NCBI GenBank assembly: GCA_033063855.1
Contig: CP093830.1
Span: 13,516,854-13,580,853, forward strand
From: Smittia aterrima
Taxonomy: Eukaryota; Arthropoda; Insecta; Diptera; Chironomidae
DNA: 64,000 nt
Direction: 5' to 3'
Positions 37,601 through 49,706 of the stretch are shown one piece after another (position 1 is the first letter of the stretch; the number at the start of each line of letters is the position of its first letter). A model generated the notes under the pieces. It saw only the letters and a list, made by a program, of their open reading frames with translations. It was not told the origin of the DNA and ran no database searches. The position numbers were made by a program, and so were the translations under genes.

Positions 37601-40600
37601 CATTGAAAAGCAATAATGAAACCCATCGCTTGTGGGAAATGTTGAAAACAAAATAAATGGAGCAGGAATGGCTACGAGAGAGGGAAAGCCGTAACAGGAA
37701 GGGAATCTTTTCCTCCTGATGTTTCCTCTTCCTTTTTCCTCCCTTTCATCAAGCATTCCTCATCCAAATTCTCCGGCGTTTCAGACAACAAGTGAGCGAG
37801 CGAGTTGGGAACGGAAAAAGTGATTCACAATCTCCCACGCAATTAGGATATGGAAACCGATGTTCATCTTCCGCTCTCTCCATCTCGGTTTCGGCTGATG
37901 AATGTTCGGCCTTTGAAAAGTGTTTTGATGGAAATGTCTTTTTGTAGTTGAAAAAGAAAATCTCGCGAAACATTCTTTAACAACAATTTGCTCTCTCAAC
38001 TTGTGATAAGGCGTAGAAGCGTATCTTACTGACAATGGACATTATGAGAGACAAACAGATTTGTATACTTTCTTATTAGAAAATAAAAGTTTTTCTCTTC
38101 GACAAACTCGTCTCCGTTCACGTTGGAAAGAAATGTTTTTGCATCCTTATAAGAAAAATGGATTGCAAGCAGAGCAGAGCGCTTTAGGAAATTGCAAGAA
38201 AAAAAGTCTTTGGAATTAAATTTTTACGTGAAACGGCGGTGGACGTATTTGTCAATGGCGTTACAGATGATGCCGCAATGTAAAGCACAAAAGAAACCTA
38301 ATTTAGTCTCAGACTCACTGCGCGCTTTTCCTTCATCTCATTCAACATGCTCGAGGATATTTCCCTTTATCATTATTGTTGTTTGCTTTTTTGCTCCTTT
38401 TCTACTCCAACATTGCCATTCCGATGAAGCTCAGCAACAAAAGCATTCTTCTACGTCTCTTCATGATTTCATTTTTTTTCCCTCCGCTCGGTTTAAAATT
38501 ATGTTTGTGGCACACCCGCAATCTTTACAATTGTATTCACGTGTGATTAAAGCGAATAATGATGCTTGGTAAGTGGATGGGTTTTGACTGTTTCGTAATC
38601 TCTTCGTGTCCCATTCATGAGACTATCTCTTCGTTCTAGCGATGAAAGAGCTTAAAGCTCATCACAAGTGGATGTTATACAATTCGCAATCCTCATGATG
38701 TTGCCACTTCCTCCTCGCTCCCGCCTTTCACTACTTCAAACCGTTTTTCCACTCCAGAAAAGACATTCAAACAGCGCTTTACCATCTGCAGAAAATGCTC
38801 ATCACAAGTGTAATTATGAATGTTCATCATTCGTCCTAGCTTCGTCACAATTTTCATCTTCAATTCCCCAATTTACATCATCGCCCTTGAGTGAGAGAAA
38901 TATTTTTTTGTGCTGGCGGCTCTCTCGTTCCATTCTTCCTTCAACCACCCTTCCCTTTCGACAAGCTAACGCTTAAAAAGTTCCGACGATAATTGACATT
39001 TCTGCTCACTCATCGAACGAAAGTCCCTTCATCATCCATTGAACGTTTAACATTTCATTTTAAACCGTCCCCGAGCCTTTCATAAGCATCCACTTGACCC
39101 GAAAGATTTCTCTTCATTCTTCACCGTTGAGACTCACAAAAGCCGATGAACACACAAACCGGATTGACGATGAAAACAAGTCGTCCTCGCTGAATTAACT
39201 GCTCTCCTCCGAATGAACGGCGGTGCAAAAAAGCAAAGAAATTTTCATTGCACATCGCATTAATCATTCCAGTTCAATCTATCAACCCGACCCGACCCTA
39301 CGATGAAATGAAATAAAGGACACAAATTAAGCGATTTTTTTTGTCCCACCGCAAAGAGGATCAGGACGCGCGGGGGGATTTAATTGCGTGCCGTTTTCGC
39401 AGTCAAACATTTCCGACAGCCAACATCGACGTTCAACAGATTTTTTCGATAAAATTTTCAACATTTCCTCCCGCACCGCAAACAAATGGACTAAAATGTG
39501 TAAACAATAAAACTGACACTTTTCGTCCTCTCTCACTCGCTCTCCTCGTTTGTCGCACATTTGCACTGAGGAACGATAAACACTTCATAAAAGTGGATTT
39601 CATCAAGGATTTGAGAGGAGAAAAAAGAAGTCTATGATGTTTATGTGATGAACCTCGGCTACGGTTAAGCAGCATCAACAAGAGAATGGCACATTGCATC
39701 ACTCTCAACTCTCGTTCGAAAATGTTTGGTGCGAGAAGCCGGAAAAATGTATGAAAGGGAATTTTTATGCGAGAGACGATAAGAGTTGGGTGAATGATGA
39801 ATTTTATCGTCGCGTTTTGCATGAGCTGGAAAATTGACATCCCATGCGGCAGCTTTAAAGACTTTTTAACGCTAAACGTGTTTGTTGTTGTACACAACTA
39901 GGTCTGCTGTCGAGACTTTGGCGCTTGAAACTCATGTCATATGGAGATTAAAGAGTTGATTGCAGTGGGAATGTGGATTAAGTGTTCTCTTATGATTCAT
40001 AAGTAATGAAGTGAAAGACTTGGATTTTAAGGTCGAACTGAAGTAGAAAATTGAATGATAAAGCACGCGAAGGAACAATTCTAAGCCACTCCCAGTCTTC
40101 AGTAATCGGTGGAACTCTTAGTCGCATCGCGATGTTCATCAGAACGACAGAGTTCACTGATAACATCGTGGAGCTTTAAAAAAGCAGAACTGCTTTTGAG
40201 AAAGAAAAAAGCATCTTCTCGATAAAAAAAAAAGAATTTGTTCCTTCTGTCGTGAACACACACACACACAAAGTGATTTCGCAACCAGACAAACACACAC
40301 ACAAATTTCTCCGCATTAAACAATGAAATTTATTTTCCAGTTGAGTTGAGCATGAACAGCCACGAAAAAAAAGAAGAGTTTTCAATATGAAAACATGGAG
40401 ATAATATTTGTGGATCATGCCTGAGCTCAAGCGATGAGGGAAGAAGAAAAATTTATTTTATTATTCATTCATTTTCCTATTATAACAATCTCTCTCATTC
40501 CAGTTCACACACATAGAAACACAAGCGCAGCGAAAGACTTCTTTCGCTTTGCTTTTAGCAGTACCAACATGAAAATCCCATTTTCCTACTTCGAAGCCGA

Positions 40601-43600
40601 ACAGCGAAAAGAAATAAAGGTTCATCAACCGTACCAAAGTGTGTTGGGAGAGGACAGCTTTCACTGACGTCTCAACGAGCCTTTTTAACTTTAATGTGCT
40701 TTTTATCCGACCCGCAAATACCGCGACGAGGCGGTAGCACCCTCATTCACATCAAACCGACACACATGCTCTTCTTTCCCCTGACGCACGTCAACTCGCT
40801 GGGAAATTGTTGATTTGTGTGACAGTTTTCACGCCTATATCATCTAAACGCCGACAGACAGAGACTTCTGACATTCATGCTTCCTCTCTCTCCTCTCATT
40901 TCAAACGTCTACCAAATTTATTTACTTATTTGCATTTAACACAAAATCTTTCATCACATCCGTATCGAGCTTTTTGTTTCTGCTTTTTCGGTAATTTGAT
41001 TTGAATAGTTTTGTAGTAAATTTTTTGCATTCATCTCAAATATCCTCGTTGCTTGCTAGTGAATAATCTAAAACAACGTTCTAAAACGATGTTGAAGGAA
41101 GCAAAAGGGAAGCGAGGAGACACATTTCACTTTTTCTTCTTTTCAAAAAATAAAAAACTTCATCTCATTCATATTCACAACAAGTTTTATTGTGAATCGT
41201 CGTCCATAAGTACAACACCAAGAAGTTGAAGTGTCTCTAGTCCAAGGGAAACAGAAGATGATGACAACAGCAGAAGCGCCTCCGACATCAGAGAGAAGCG
41301 AATGAGTGAAAGGGAGAGAGCAGCACAACCGAATTTCATTTCATGAAAACATGATAACTTTGTACATTTCGTTCTATTGTGTGACTCATTCACGTCTCTC
41401 CCCTTTCACTGGGGACGACTGAGACATTTTATCTCCTTTCAAAAATGGGGAAAACATTTGAGAGAGACACGAAAGCAAGAAGGGATGATGTTGCCGGAAA
41501 TCGGATACATCATGTTTGGGAACGGTTACATTTTCCTCTTCACTCGCTGTCACTAAATAAACACACGAATTTTCCCTTCGTGATATCAACACCAACGTTA
41601 AGGGATTGGCGAGAGAACAGCCACTGAATTGATGGATGGTAAAAGATTTCGAAAACAATCGAAAAGTTTTGAATTTCAAGACGAACGGCTGATGACGTGA
41701 AAAAGTAAGTGAAAGTGTTAGATTGAGCGCGCACGAACGAGAAAGGAAAATTTTTATGATAACGACTCCTTCAAACAAGCATTAAATCGCCTCATCCTAC
41801 TCCAACGCCCAATCGCGCTAAGCAACCCCGAAAGTAAAATATTATGATAACTTCTTATCACGCACACATGGTGGATTTGCGAGCGTTGCTTTAGCCACAT
41901 CTGGTTCGATAATATCCTCATTCCCTTAAATCCAACGTTCACTCTTCTTACTTGAAACGCAATCTCGTGGATAAGAAAACCATTTTTACCCAATTTTCGT
42001 AGTGACATCGGCTGTCACAGTTTCATGTTGAAAAATTGAATCCGATTTTATTTTCTTGTCGCAAAGATTCTCTTTTCTTTCCTGTGCGAGAGCGAGTGAG
42101 TTAAGAAAGGAAATTTTCCAAACGGCTGAACATCAAATGCGTGCGTGTGTGTTGGGGAAAACTTTGTTTTTCATGCTCAGTCCGCGCCCTTTAGCAAAGT
42201 GGAAGGACACGAGATGTATGTCGAGTAATAAAAGCGACTTTAAAGGGTACACAGCCTCAGTCAATTGGCTTAGGTCAGAGATGGGTAACGAAACATTGTT
42301 TTAAAATTATTTAAGGTTTAGAGCAACTTTTACTTAATTGACCTTGACGATGTTACAACTGAAATGTTCCAACTAAATCACTGATATCAATAACAACGAG
42401 TAAAGCAATACGACATTCTCAGAATGTACGTGAATGAATAACGAAAAGGGAAATCCCTTCTGTTCGCCTTAAACCGAGAGCAGGGAAATTGACTTACGTC
42501 GGAAATGAAAATCTCTTCTCCGATCACATGAGTAACTCAATAACTGTGATTGATTCGCCTGATAAAGATACATCAATTTTCCGCAACAACACAAGCCGCA
42601 TCGATTGAACGTAGTTTGGAAGGAAGTGAATAAGAAATTCTTTATAGACCGCACAAAAACATTCCACAACTTTGGTATTTGGCAGCTTTCGATGGAAGAT
42701 ATGAAGGAGATGGATTTATATTTAACAACGAGAAATGTCAGGCAGTCATCTCGGGAGAAGTAAGTTCTGGCAGTTCGAAATGGAACTCTGCTCAATGTGG
42801 TTTTTATTTATCTCTCGATGATTTCCACGCCTCATTCTTTTCGATAAACTTCTGTAAATTGAATTAGAGAGATGGATGTTCTGTCCGAATACTCGACATT
42901 GTTGTCTATTTTTACCGAGAGAAATGTGTTCGTAAGAAGCATAAGCGTTGGTCCGTTCAAATCGTCTTAAGAAGAAAAAGGAAGAAAGGAATTTCCTCGG
43001 AGACGGAAGAAGTAAATGAAATAGAAGAACCAACCGGTAACCCGCAAAGTGGCCAATTATGTTGTCTCAAGCACTCCACGGATTCTCGGGAGTTAATTAC
43101 GACACATTGTGTGCGAGAATTTACACGCTTTCTTCGAACGAAATGAAAATGTTTTCATGTTTCTCCTTCACTCGGCAACCTGAGCTCCTTCAACAATTAC
43201 AAGGAAAGGTAATTAAAAAGAAATAAAAAGCCGGAAAATTTATTTTCGTTGTTTCTCGCATCCAACAATCTCTCGGCGAGAAGTTTTTCTCCCGTTGTAT
43301 GTCGAGAATACGAAGAAGGAAAATCAATGGCAAGAGGGAAAAAGAAAGTTTTTCCAAGCCCGAGAAACGAGACATTTCTTTTCACAGATTTCCCATCTTT
43401 TCAATACTTTCAAAATCATATTTCGTTCAAGAATCAATCAATCGAAAGCAGAGCTTTTCAACCAGACCCCATGTGCAGCTCTGATATCATCATCTTCATT
43501 ACAAATGCAATCGAGACGTGCATCGAGTCACGGAAGGCGAAAGTTTTCTCAATTTTCTTGTTGCATCCGAACATTCTTTTTCGACTCGACTCTGTCGTGA

Positions 43601-44251
43601 GAGTTTTTCCTTTGCTCCAACTCCGAAGCTTTTCTCGGAACAAACAACAAATTGGAAACGAAACTAATAATTCAAGTTTTAAAGTTTTTCCTCCCTAATA
43701 CTTTTTTCTCGCTCTCACCCTCGTTCTCTCTCTCTAGTCTTCGTCTGGTTGAACAAGATTTAATTCGTATTAAACTAGATTGAATTGAGGCTTCATGTTC
43801 ACTTGTAATGTGCCACGCTTTATCCCTGAATACCAAACCGAGAAATCCTTTTTAAAGACAAACTTTTTTCTTTTTCAACAACCTCGAAAGGAAAGTTTTC
43901 GAAGAAAATTGTCATCTCGTTTTTTGAAACGACATCAACTGAAGTATCAACCTTTAATGAAAGCGTGGCCATCTAAGTTTATCACAATAAGGTTTCGTTG
44001 TCATCATTTTTGATCATCCCATTAAATAAAAGCACGGCCATCGACGATCGCCAATGTGAAATGAGTTGAAAAGAATTCGTAGAACGGACAGAAGAGATAA
44101 GAGACAATGAGGCAGATTCTAATGAATTGGGACCGTTTTATTGTTCCTTCTTCCAGGAACTGTTTCTAACCAAGAAATCACTTTTCTCAAAAGCTAAAGG
44201 ATGCACATGAATTTTCTCTTAGTTTCCACATACCTGTTGCAATGACGGCAT
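31642..44251 (-). CDS. orb: Orb / CPEB1-class cytoplasmic polyadenylation element-binding protein
   Basis: RNA-binding translational regulator that recognises U-rich CPE elements in 3' UTRs; Drosophila Orb controls oogenesis and localised translation. Minus-strand exons: 44251-44234 (candidate start, MPSLQQ), 35281-35173, 33636-33488, 33389-33283, 33223-33088, 33030-31937 and 31876-31642. All phases agree (0, 1, 0, 2, 0, 2), giving 615 residues. A Gln-rich region (runs such as QQQQQHQQQ) occupies about residues 184-257, RRM1 starts near residue 302 (KVFLGGIPWD), RRM2 near 435 (KTVFVGALHG, GRVTFNNARSY), and the C-terminal ZZ-type zinc-binding domain follows (DSLCSLC, GPYYCRELSC, YFCRQCW, RHLNDVHLRNH). 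RRM1 carries a long Ser/Gly-rich insert. CPEB1/Orb fits better than CPEB2-4/Orb2 in the RRM2-ZZ region. All exons from 35281 leftward are very secure; the first coding exon is inferred from start codon, donor and phase only. Confidence 0.93.
35683..35703 (-). other. orb: Alternative first coding exon of orb (candidate)
   Basis: On the minus strand, an ATG at 35703-35701 opens seven codons (Met-Ile-Asp-Asn-Lys-Asp-Leu) that end exactly at a strong GTGAGT donor, in phase 0, as required by the next exon at 35281. It is about 400 bp upstream of that exon, against 9 kb for the other candidate start. Drosophila orb has separate ovary and testis promoters, so two first exons are plausible. Support is limited to start codon, donor and phase. 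Confidence 0.45.
40256..40303. repeat. Two (AC)n microsatellites
   Basis: AC runs at about 40256-40270 and 40292-40303, separated by a short unique sequence, inside the orb first intron. Confidence 0.8.
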
Positions 44252-44871
44252 TTTCTCGCTCTTCTCTATTTTCTCGACTATTGAATTTTCAGCTGTGTGT
44301 GTTGAAACGATGGAAAGCTTGATTTTCTTTCAGCTTCCTTGAACGGCGAGCGAATCAATTCACTTAAAACAACATTAACTGAGCGCGTGGTTGCGACAAC
44401 TTTAAGTTTAAAAAGAACTTGTTTTAAAATCCACGATTTATTTTTATTTTGAAGTCCTCGATCAATTTCTTTTGTTCGACGGAAGACACGATGATGATGG
44501 GAAAACACCGGGAAATTTTTTTATTCGCTAATTGAAAATGAAAGAAGTTTTGCTGGAATCTAAATCCTTTTGATACGAGACAATGACACTCTTGCTGTCC
44601 TTTACAAATATGATTGCAATAATTTTCTTTCACAATACACCACACTTCTTAAAAGATTTTAATCAGGAAACATTGCGTGTTTTCTCTTCGAAGTTTAGAT
44701 TCCGTCTGAAGAGCCGAAGAGGCGAAGAGAGAGAACTCAAATCTCATGTGAACACAATCGTGTTCAGAACAGAATGTCAAAGGGACAACAAAATATTCAA
44801 ATTGTTTCCAACGAACAAAAAGCATTTTTATTTAATGTTTTCTTTTGCTATTCAACACTCGATTTCGCAAA
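44252..44871. other. Spacer between orb start exon and CDC16 stop
   Basis: 620 bp upstream of the candidate orb start and downstream of the CDC16 stop, both genes on the minus strand. It should contain the distal orb promoter and the CDC16 3' UTR. The open frame at 44583-44981 on the + strand is antisense to the CDC16 3' end and is not supported. No core promoter motif can be named. Confidence 0.4.
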
Positions 44872-47142
44872 TTAACAATCCAAACTCATGTCTACACTGT
44901 GATCGGACTCATTATCTTCAAAATGGAGTTTACGGAACGCTTCGCCTGAATTCTCCTTCGAAAGATCTTGCATCTCGATGACTGGATTCATTTTCTCATC
45001 CTTTGACGGAGCCTCATCTTCGATCATTTCATCAACGAGATCTTCGAGGACTGTCTTGAGAATTGTACTGGTGATGACGTCGTCACGTTTTAAAGCCAAA
45101 CTTTTATGGAATGCTTCGACAGCTTCACTTAGTCGACCCATCAATGCTTGGACAAAGCCGATAGCTGTGTAAGTTTGTGAGTTAAGAGGCTTTAGTGACA
45201 AAGCGCGATGATGAAAATCTAGTGATTCAGAAAGTTTCTTATTCTTTCTGCAGCAGTGACCAAGATTGTTAAGTAACGGTTCCCAACGATCATTCAACGG
45301 TTCGTAATTCCGATTACACATTTCAGTCACCATGTTGAGAGTTGTACGGAAAATTTCTTCAGCATCAACGTAAGCTTCGGACTCATATTTGATAACTCCC
45401 ATTTCATGAAGAACGAAAACGTCGAGAGGAGCCAATGCCATAGCTTGATAGAAAAACTTCTCAGCCATTTCAAAGTTCTTCGTCAATCCACTTTCGACTC
45501 CAATGTAAAGAAGCGGTAAGTGACAACCTCTCATCAACTGCGTTGCCTTGAAGTAAGCAGCCATCGCTTGATCATGTTCCTTCTCTTTGGCAAAGGAATG
45601 ACCGTAAGCAAGCCAAGCCGGCCCGAAAAGACGATCAAGAGACGCAGCTTTCGTTAAATAACGTCTTCCTTGCTCAGTTTTATTGATGAGATCGTAGTAA
45701 CAGCCGACAGCATACCAAGAGATCGCTTCATCAGGATAATTATCGACAAGCTTATGTGCCATGTAAAATAATCCATTTGAGTCACGTTGCTCCATCAAAC
45801 ATCCGATTTGCACAAACAACGTTTTCTTGTGATGGGGATCTCGTTCGAGAATTCTAAAATAAAGAAAATTTTATCAGAAAAACTATTTTACGTCGTGAGA
45901 TCCAAAAGTAACTCACACTTCGATTACTTTCATACATCGCTTGTACTCGCAATTGTAAAACAATTCCTCAGCCTTTGATACCATGACGTCTACGCTATTT
46001 TCGAGAAGCTGTAAAGCTTGAGTTGTTGTCAGGATGTTGCACGAATTCTTTATAGTGCTGGTTGAAGTTATTTTGCTTGCATTAACAGTATGACTTGAGT
46101 TCATCATTGAAATTCGTGATAGACTTGCTTGAATCGACGATGCTGAAGTTGAAGTGTTTCTGAGATCAACGAGAATCTTATTTGCAGGTGACATAACGTT
46201 GAAAGGAGACATTTTCGAAGCGCCTTTGATTGTCGTCGATGTTGAAAGACCAAAAGATTTCCTTTGTTCTAGAATCTCGCTCTTTCTGATCTTTTCATTT
46301 ATCTTGTTTAGCAATTGAACATTGTTTGGGGTCTTTTCGGGATGACTCTGAGGAGTGAATAAAATGAATTAAAACAAACAACAAACTTTCAAACTCACTT
46401 CTGCTTGTGTCGTGTAATATTTCTTCATCTTGCTCTCATAAAGATGCTTTAGAATTTTCATATCCACGTCGTTTCCTTGCTGGCTCGGCAGAATATGATG
46501 AATGAGATCTTTCTCTTCCCAAGCCATCAACATTTCGTGTTGCATAAGTGCGTCAAGTGCTTCAGTGAGATAAACAGATTTTTGAAGCGCTAAGATGTAA
46601 CAATCAATTGCGAGTGTTCGTTTATCCATTGACTCAAGTATCTTCGCCTTGAGCAAATAAATCGATGAGAGAATGTCCTAAAAGAAGAATTTAGTGATGA
46701 TTCAGATTCTGATGCGGCAACTTACGTTTCTTCCTGGCTCATTAGCTGTCGTTTGAACGGGTTGCATTTCAGAATCATTTTGCAATGAAATGTTAAGGTC
46801 CTCAATCTCAATTAATGTCAGCAAGTCAAGAGCTTCTTGATAATCTTTAGAGTCGTAAAGACATTCGACAAGTAAAGCGAGGCAGAGCAAATTTGTCTTT
46901 TCCAATCCGCAACTCTTGATGATATGCGCCGCTCGATTGTATTCCTTCAACATGAACATGCACTGAGCTAACTGATATACATCTTTTGGATAGTTCTTTG
47001 ACAACACAGCAGTCTTCTCAGCCCAAAAGAGTGCCGATTTGTATCTTCGTAGTCCAAACAATTGCAGAACCAACTTTCTGTAAGATTCGATATCTGTGAA
47101 CTGTTGTTCACCACCTTCTTCCAAAACAATGAATGAAGACAT
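44872..47142 (-). CDS. CDC16: CDC16 / APC6, TPR subunit of the anaphase-promoting complex
   Basis: TPR subunit of the APC/C ubiquitin ligase, which drives mitotic exit by degrading cyclins and securin. Minus-strand exons: 47142-46726, 46677-46399, 46347-45917 and 45853-44872 (phases 0, 0, 2), giving 702 residues; insect homologues are of similar size and the human protein has 620. The N-terminal TPRs include YKSALFWAEKTAVLSKNYP and DVYQLAQCMFMLKEYNRA. A Ser/Thr-rich linker (about residues 237-340) precedes the second TPR array: ILERDPHHKKTLF, YPDEAISWYAVGCYY, FGPAWLAYGHSFA, PLLYIGVE, FVLHEMGVIKYE and EPLLNNLGHCCRK, which are the family's most conserved blocks. The tail is acidic and Ser-rich. 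It shares a 307 bp divergent spacer with the SV2-like gene. Identity is secure. Confidence 0.95.
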
Positions 47143-47449
47143 CTTCAGACTTGATTAATTTAACTTTTAGAATTCAATCTCGTTTTTTTTTGTTTACTTC
47201 GGAATCGGTTGAAACGTTTGGATCGGTTTGAAATTTAAATTCAAATTTTTTAAAGTCGTTAATTTAAACCGATTGATGAGTTGAAGATCTCAGATAAAAT
47301 TTGAAGTGGGTTCTCTCTGGGCTATTTATACTCAGCTGTGGAAAACATGAGAGTCGCATTTAGATAAAAGTTGGCGAACTGTTCAGTCATAAGTGGTTGT
47401 TCAGATTTTATTTATTTTTTATTTATTCTGTGGTTGCAAAACTATTAAA
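47143..47449. promoter_or_regulatory. Divergent spacer CDC16 / SV2-like transporter
   Basis: Holds both promoters. On the + strand a TATTTATA lies at about 47323-47330 and a GATAAAAG at 47363-47370, with an initiator-like TCAGTC at 47383-47388. The second pair is spaced a little shorter than the usual TATA-to-initiator distance, so the core promoter of the transporter is only tentatively placed. Confidence 0.35.
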
Positions 47450-49276
47450 ATGGTTTATACAGTCGAGGAAATTTATGATGAGTCAAAGCGAAAAGCGATT
47501 GGAGTAACCTTCGAAGAGGCGCTTAAAAGCGCAAGTGAGTTAAATAAATATTTCGGGATTTCATCTCTTTAATACAAATTGTGATCCTTCGATTTAGAAT
47601 TCGGAAAGTTTCATTACCTTCTCATCTTCGTCTCTGGAACTTTTATGGCCAGTGCTTTCTATGAAACTGCTGGAATAAGTTACGCGTTACCTGTTGCCGA
47701 GTGCGACTTGAACATCACATCAAAACAACAATACGGAATTATATCAGGAGTTTGGTTTGCTGGTAAAGAAATTATCTTCAAACATGACAAGAATCGTTGT
47801 TAAGAGACCACGCGATCATTGATTGTGTAACTTTTATCTCGTGAAAAGAACATTTTGTTATCTCTAACTTCTTATTGTCGTTGCCAGGTATCATCTTATC
47901 ATCTCATTTATGGGGGTTCCTCTCTGATACGTACGGAAGGAGAAAAATTCTCATCATCGCATCTTTATCGGCGTTTAGCGCGAGCTTATTATCAAGTTTG
48001 GCCGTGAACTTGTGGCAACTTGCTCTGTTCAGATTACTTAATGGACTTTGGTTCGTTGCACTTGACTTTCTTAAAGATTTTCTTTACTTAAATTAAGATT
48101 TTTAGCATTGCTGGAGCGACAAGCACAGTCTTCGCTTATCTGGGAGAGTTTCTAGGATCAAAGAATCGCTCAAGATCCATGATGGCTGCGTCAATAATTT
48201 TCGCTGCTTTCTGTGTCGTTCTCCCTTTCATGGCTTGGCTGATTATCAATCAAACCTGGAGCTTTACGATTCCATTGTTCTCAATTCTTTACAAACCTTG
48301 GAGATTATTTATGCTCGCTTGTGGAATGCCATCACTCTTTGCTGGCTTAGCAATGATTTTCTTCCCGGAAAGTCCGAAATATACATTTTCACAAGTAAAG
48401 TTGAAATCTTTGACTTAAGCATTTCATTAAAATATTTTATTCAAGGGCGACGAAGAGTGGACTCTCAATATCTTCAAGAAAATTCACAAATGCAACACTG
48501 GAGAGAAAACCTTCGACGTCTACCACATCAAGCCGAATCAAGAATTTGGTGAAGCACGCGAAAGGAAAAATGTTGGAAAAATGATGCTCGATCAATCTCT
48601 GTCTTTAATTCGCGACTATCCAAGATCAATCGGAACCATCTCGATCATTCAATTCGGAATTTATTTTGTTTGCAATGGAATGCTTTTGTTCTTCCCGGAC
48701 ATTTTGAATCAGACAGCGACATTCATGGCAAGTTCACCAAACGAAGACATTGGACTTTGTTACATTATTGAAGCTGCGATCGAGGAAAAGAATGAACGTC
48801 TTGCTAACTCTGATATGGTCTGCGTTAATCAGCTGGACATGAGCGCATATTATCGAATCATAATGGTCGAGAGTTGTTACTTGATCGGATTCCTGCTCAT
48901 AACAATTATTGTCAACTATGTTGGTCGTCTGTCGATCTTCAGCTTTGTATTCTTCTCAACAGGAATCTGCGGATTGCTCATAATCTTCGTTGACAGTCCA
49001 AATGTTGCCACTTATCTTTATGTTTGGTTACTTGCCTCGGGTTTAAATAATAATCTTCTCAACACAGTCACTTACGATTTGTTCCCAACAAACTTGAGAT
49101 CACTCGCAATGAGTTTGAGTTTGATGATGGGACGGTTAGGTGCTCTCGTTGGTGGAAACATCGCAGGATTTTTGCTCGCGAATCATTGCATTACGATGTT
49201 TGTTTTAGCAGGATCTGTGATGATCTTCTGCGGAGTTCTCACCTTCACCATTCCAAATATTATGAAAAGAAAATGA
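47450..49276 (+). CDS. SV2-like major facilitator transporter
   Basis: Membrane transporter of the major facilitator superfamily, closest in layout to the synaptic vesicle glycoprotein 2 (SV2)-related proteins that are numerous in insects; the substrate is unknown. Exons 47450-47534, 47598-47762, 47888-48050, 48106-48394 and 48446-49276 (phases 1, 1, 2, 0), giving 510 residues. The N-terminus resembles SV2 relatives (TFEEALKSAKFGKFHYLLI). Motif GFLSDTYGRRK is the MFS loop 2-3 signature and PESPKY the sugar-porter-type motif before the central loop. About 11-12 hydrophobic segments are visible. The loop between segments 7 and 8 is longer than usual and contains Cys, Asn-Gln-Thr and Glu-rich stretches, fitting the luminal loop of SV2 relatives. 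An AATAAA lies at 49340-49345. Family certain; function not. Confidence 0.9.
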
Positions 49277-49436
49277 GAAATTTATGTAAAAACTCAAAAC
49301 TACATCGAATACGAATTAGAATATTTTTTGAAGTTAACAAATAAATTTTCTGAACAACTCAATTTGCTTTAAATATTTTTCACCCCCGCATTCATTCAAC
49401 ATCGATCATTCCTTCAACATCACTCAAGCTACAAAC

Positions 49437-49592
49437 ATGTTCGAGTGCAGTATTTTTTCGCCACTTTTCATTGGATTCCTTGTTCTGATGTTGATCATTA
49501 TTTCATTTGGAGCTCTCAGTTATTTTATCTACAAATTGACAAAAAAGTTTTGTTCTAAGTTAATAGATGAAGGTTTTAATCTTCCTTATTGA
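49437..49592 (+). CDS. Small ORF, predicted single-pass membrane peptide (51 residues)
   Basis: ATG at 49437 opens 51 codons ending in TGA at 49590-49592. The product starts with a short polar stretch (Met-Phe-Glu-Cys-Ser), continues with a strongly hydrophobic segment of about 24 residues (FIGFLVLMLIIISFGALSYF), then a basic stretch (KLTKKFCSKL) and a short polar tail. This is the pattern of a single-span membrane peptide. It sits between the transporter poly(A) signal (49340-49345) and the P5CR start, with its own AATAAA at 49600-49605, so it could be an independent short transcript. I recognise no family. Hydrophobic T-rich DNA can produce such frames by chance, so this is a candidate only. 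Confidence 0.45.
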   Translation: MFECSIFSPLFIGFLVLMLIIISFGALSYFIYKLTKKFCSKLIDEGFNLPY

Positions 49593-49706
49593 TAAATCCA
49601 ATAAAACGTTTCATTCAAATATCAATGATGATAGCAAATCATTTTTGTTTTGAAATCATTGAGAAAGTCATTTTTGAAAGTTCTTGAAAATTAAATTAAA
49701 TTAAAA

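Larger units (their letters stand above)
35282..44233. other. Large first intron of orb (about 9 kb)
   Basis: Between the exon at 35281-35173 and the candidate start exon at 44251-44234. Apart from the second start candidate at 35683-35703, it holds only chance open frames (for example 39433-39897 and 43249-43698) without domains or splice logic. It has CT/TC-rich and CG-containing stretches and AC microsatellites near 40256-40303. Likely promoter and enhancer DNA of orb; a nested gene cannot be excluded. Confidence 0.55.

Noticed and set aside
39433..39897. 154-codon minus-strand frame in orb intron 1
   Set aside because: Low-complexity hydrophobic and basic mixture without family motifs; overlapping + strand frame at 39341-39637 is equally unconvincing.
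43249..43698. 149-codon + strand frame with two overlapping frames
   Set aside because: Three frames open at once points to stop-poor composition, not coding; no domain.
44978..45172. Plus-strand frame antisense to CDC16
   Set aside because: Shadow of the conserved CDC16 exon on the other strand.
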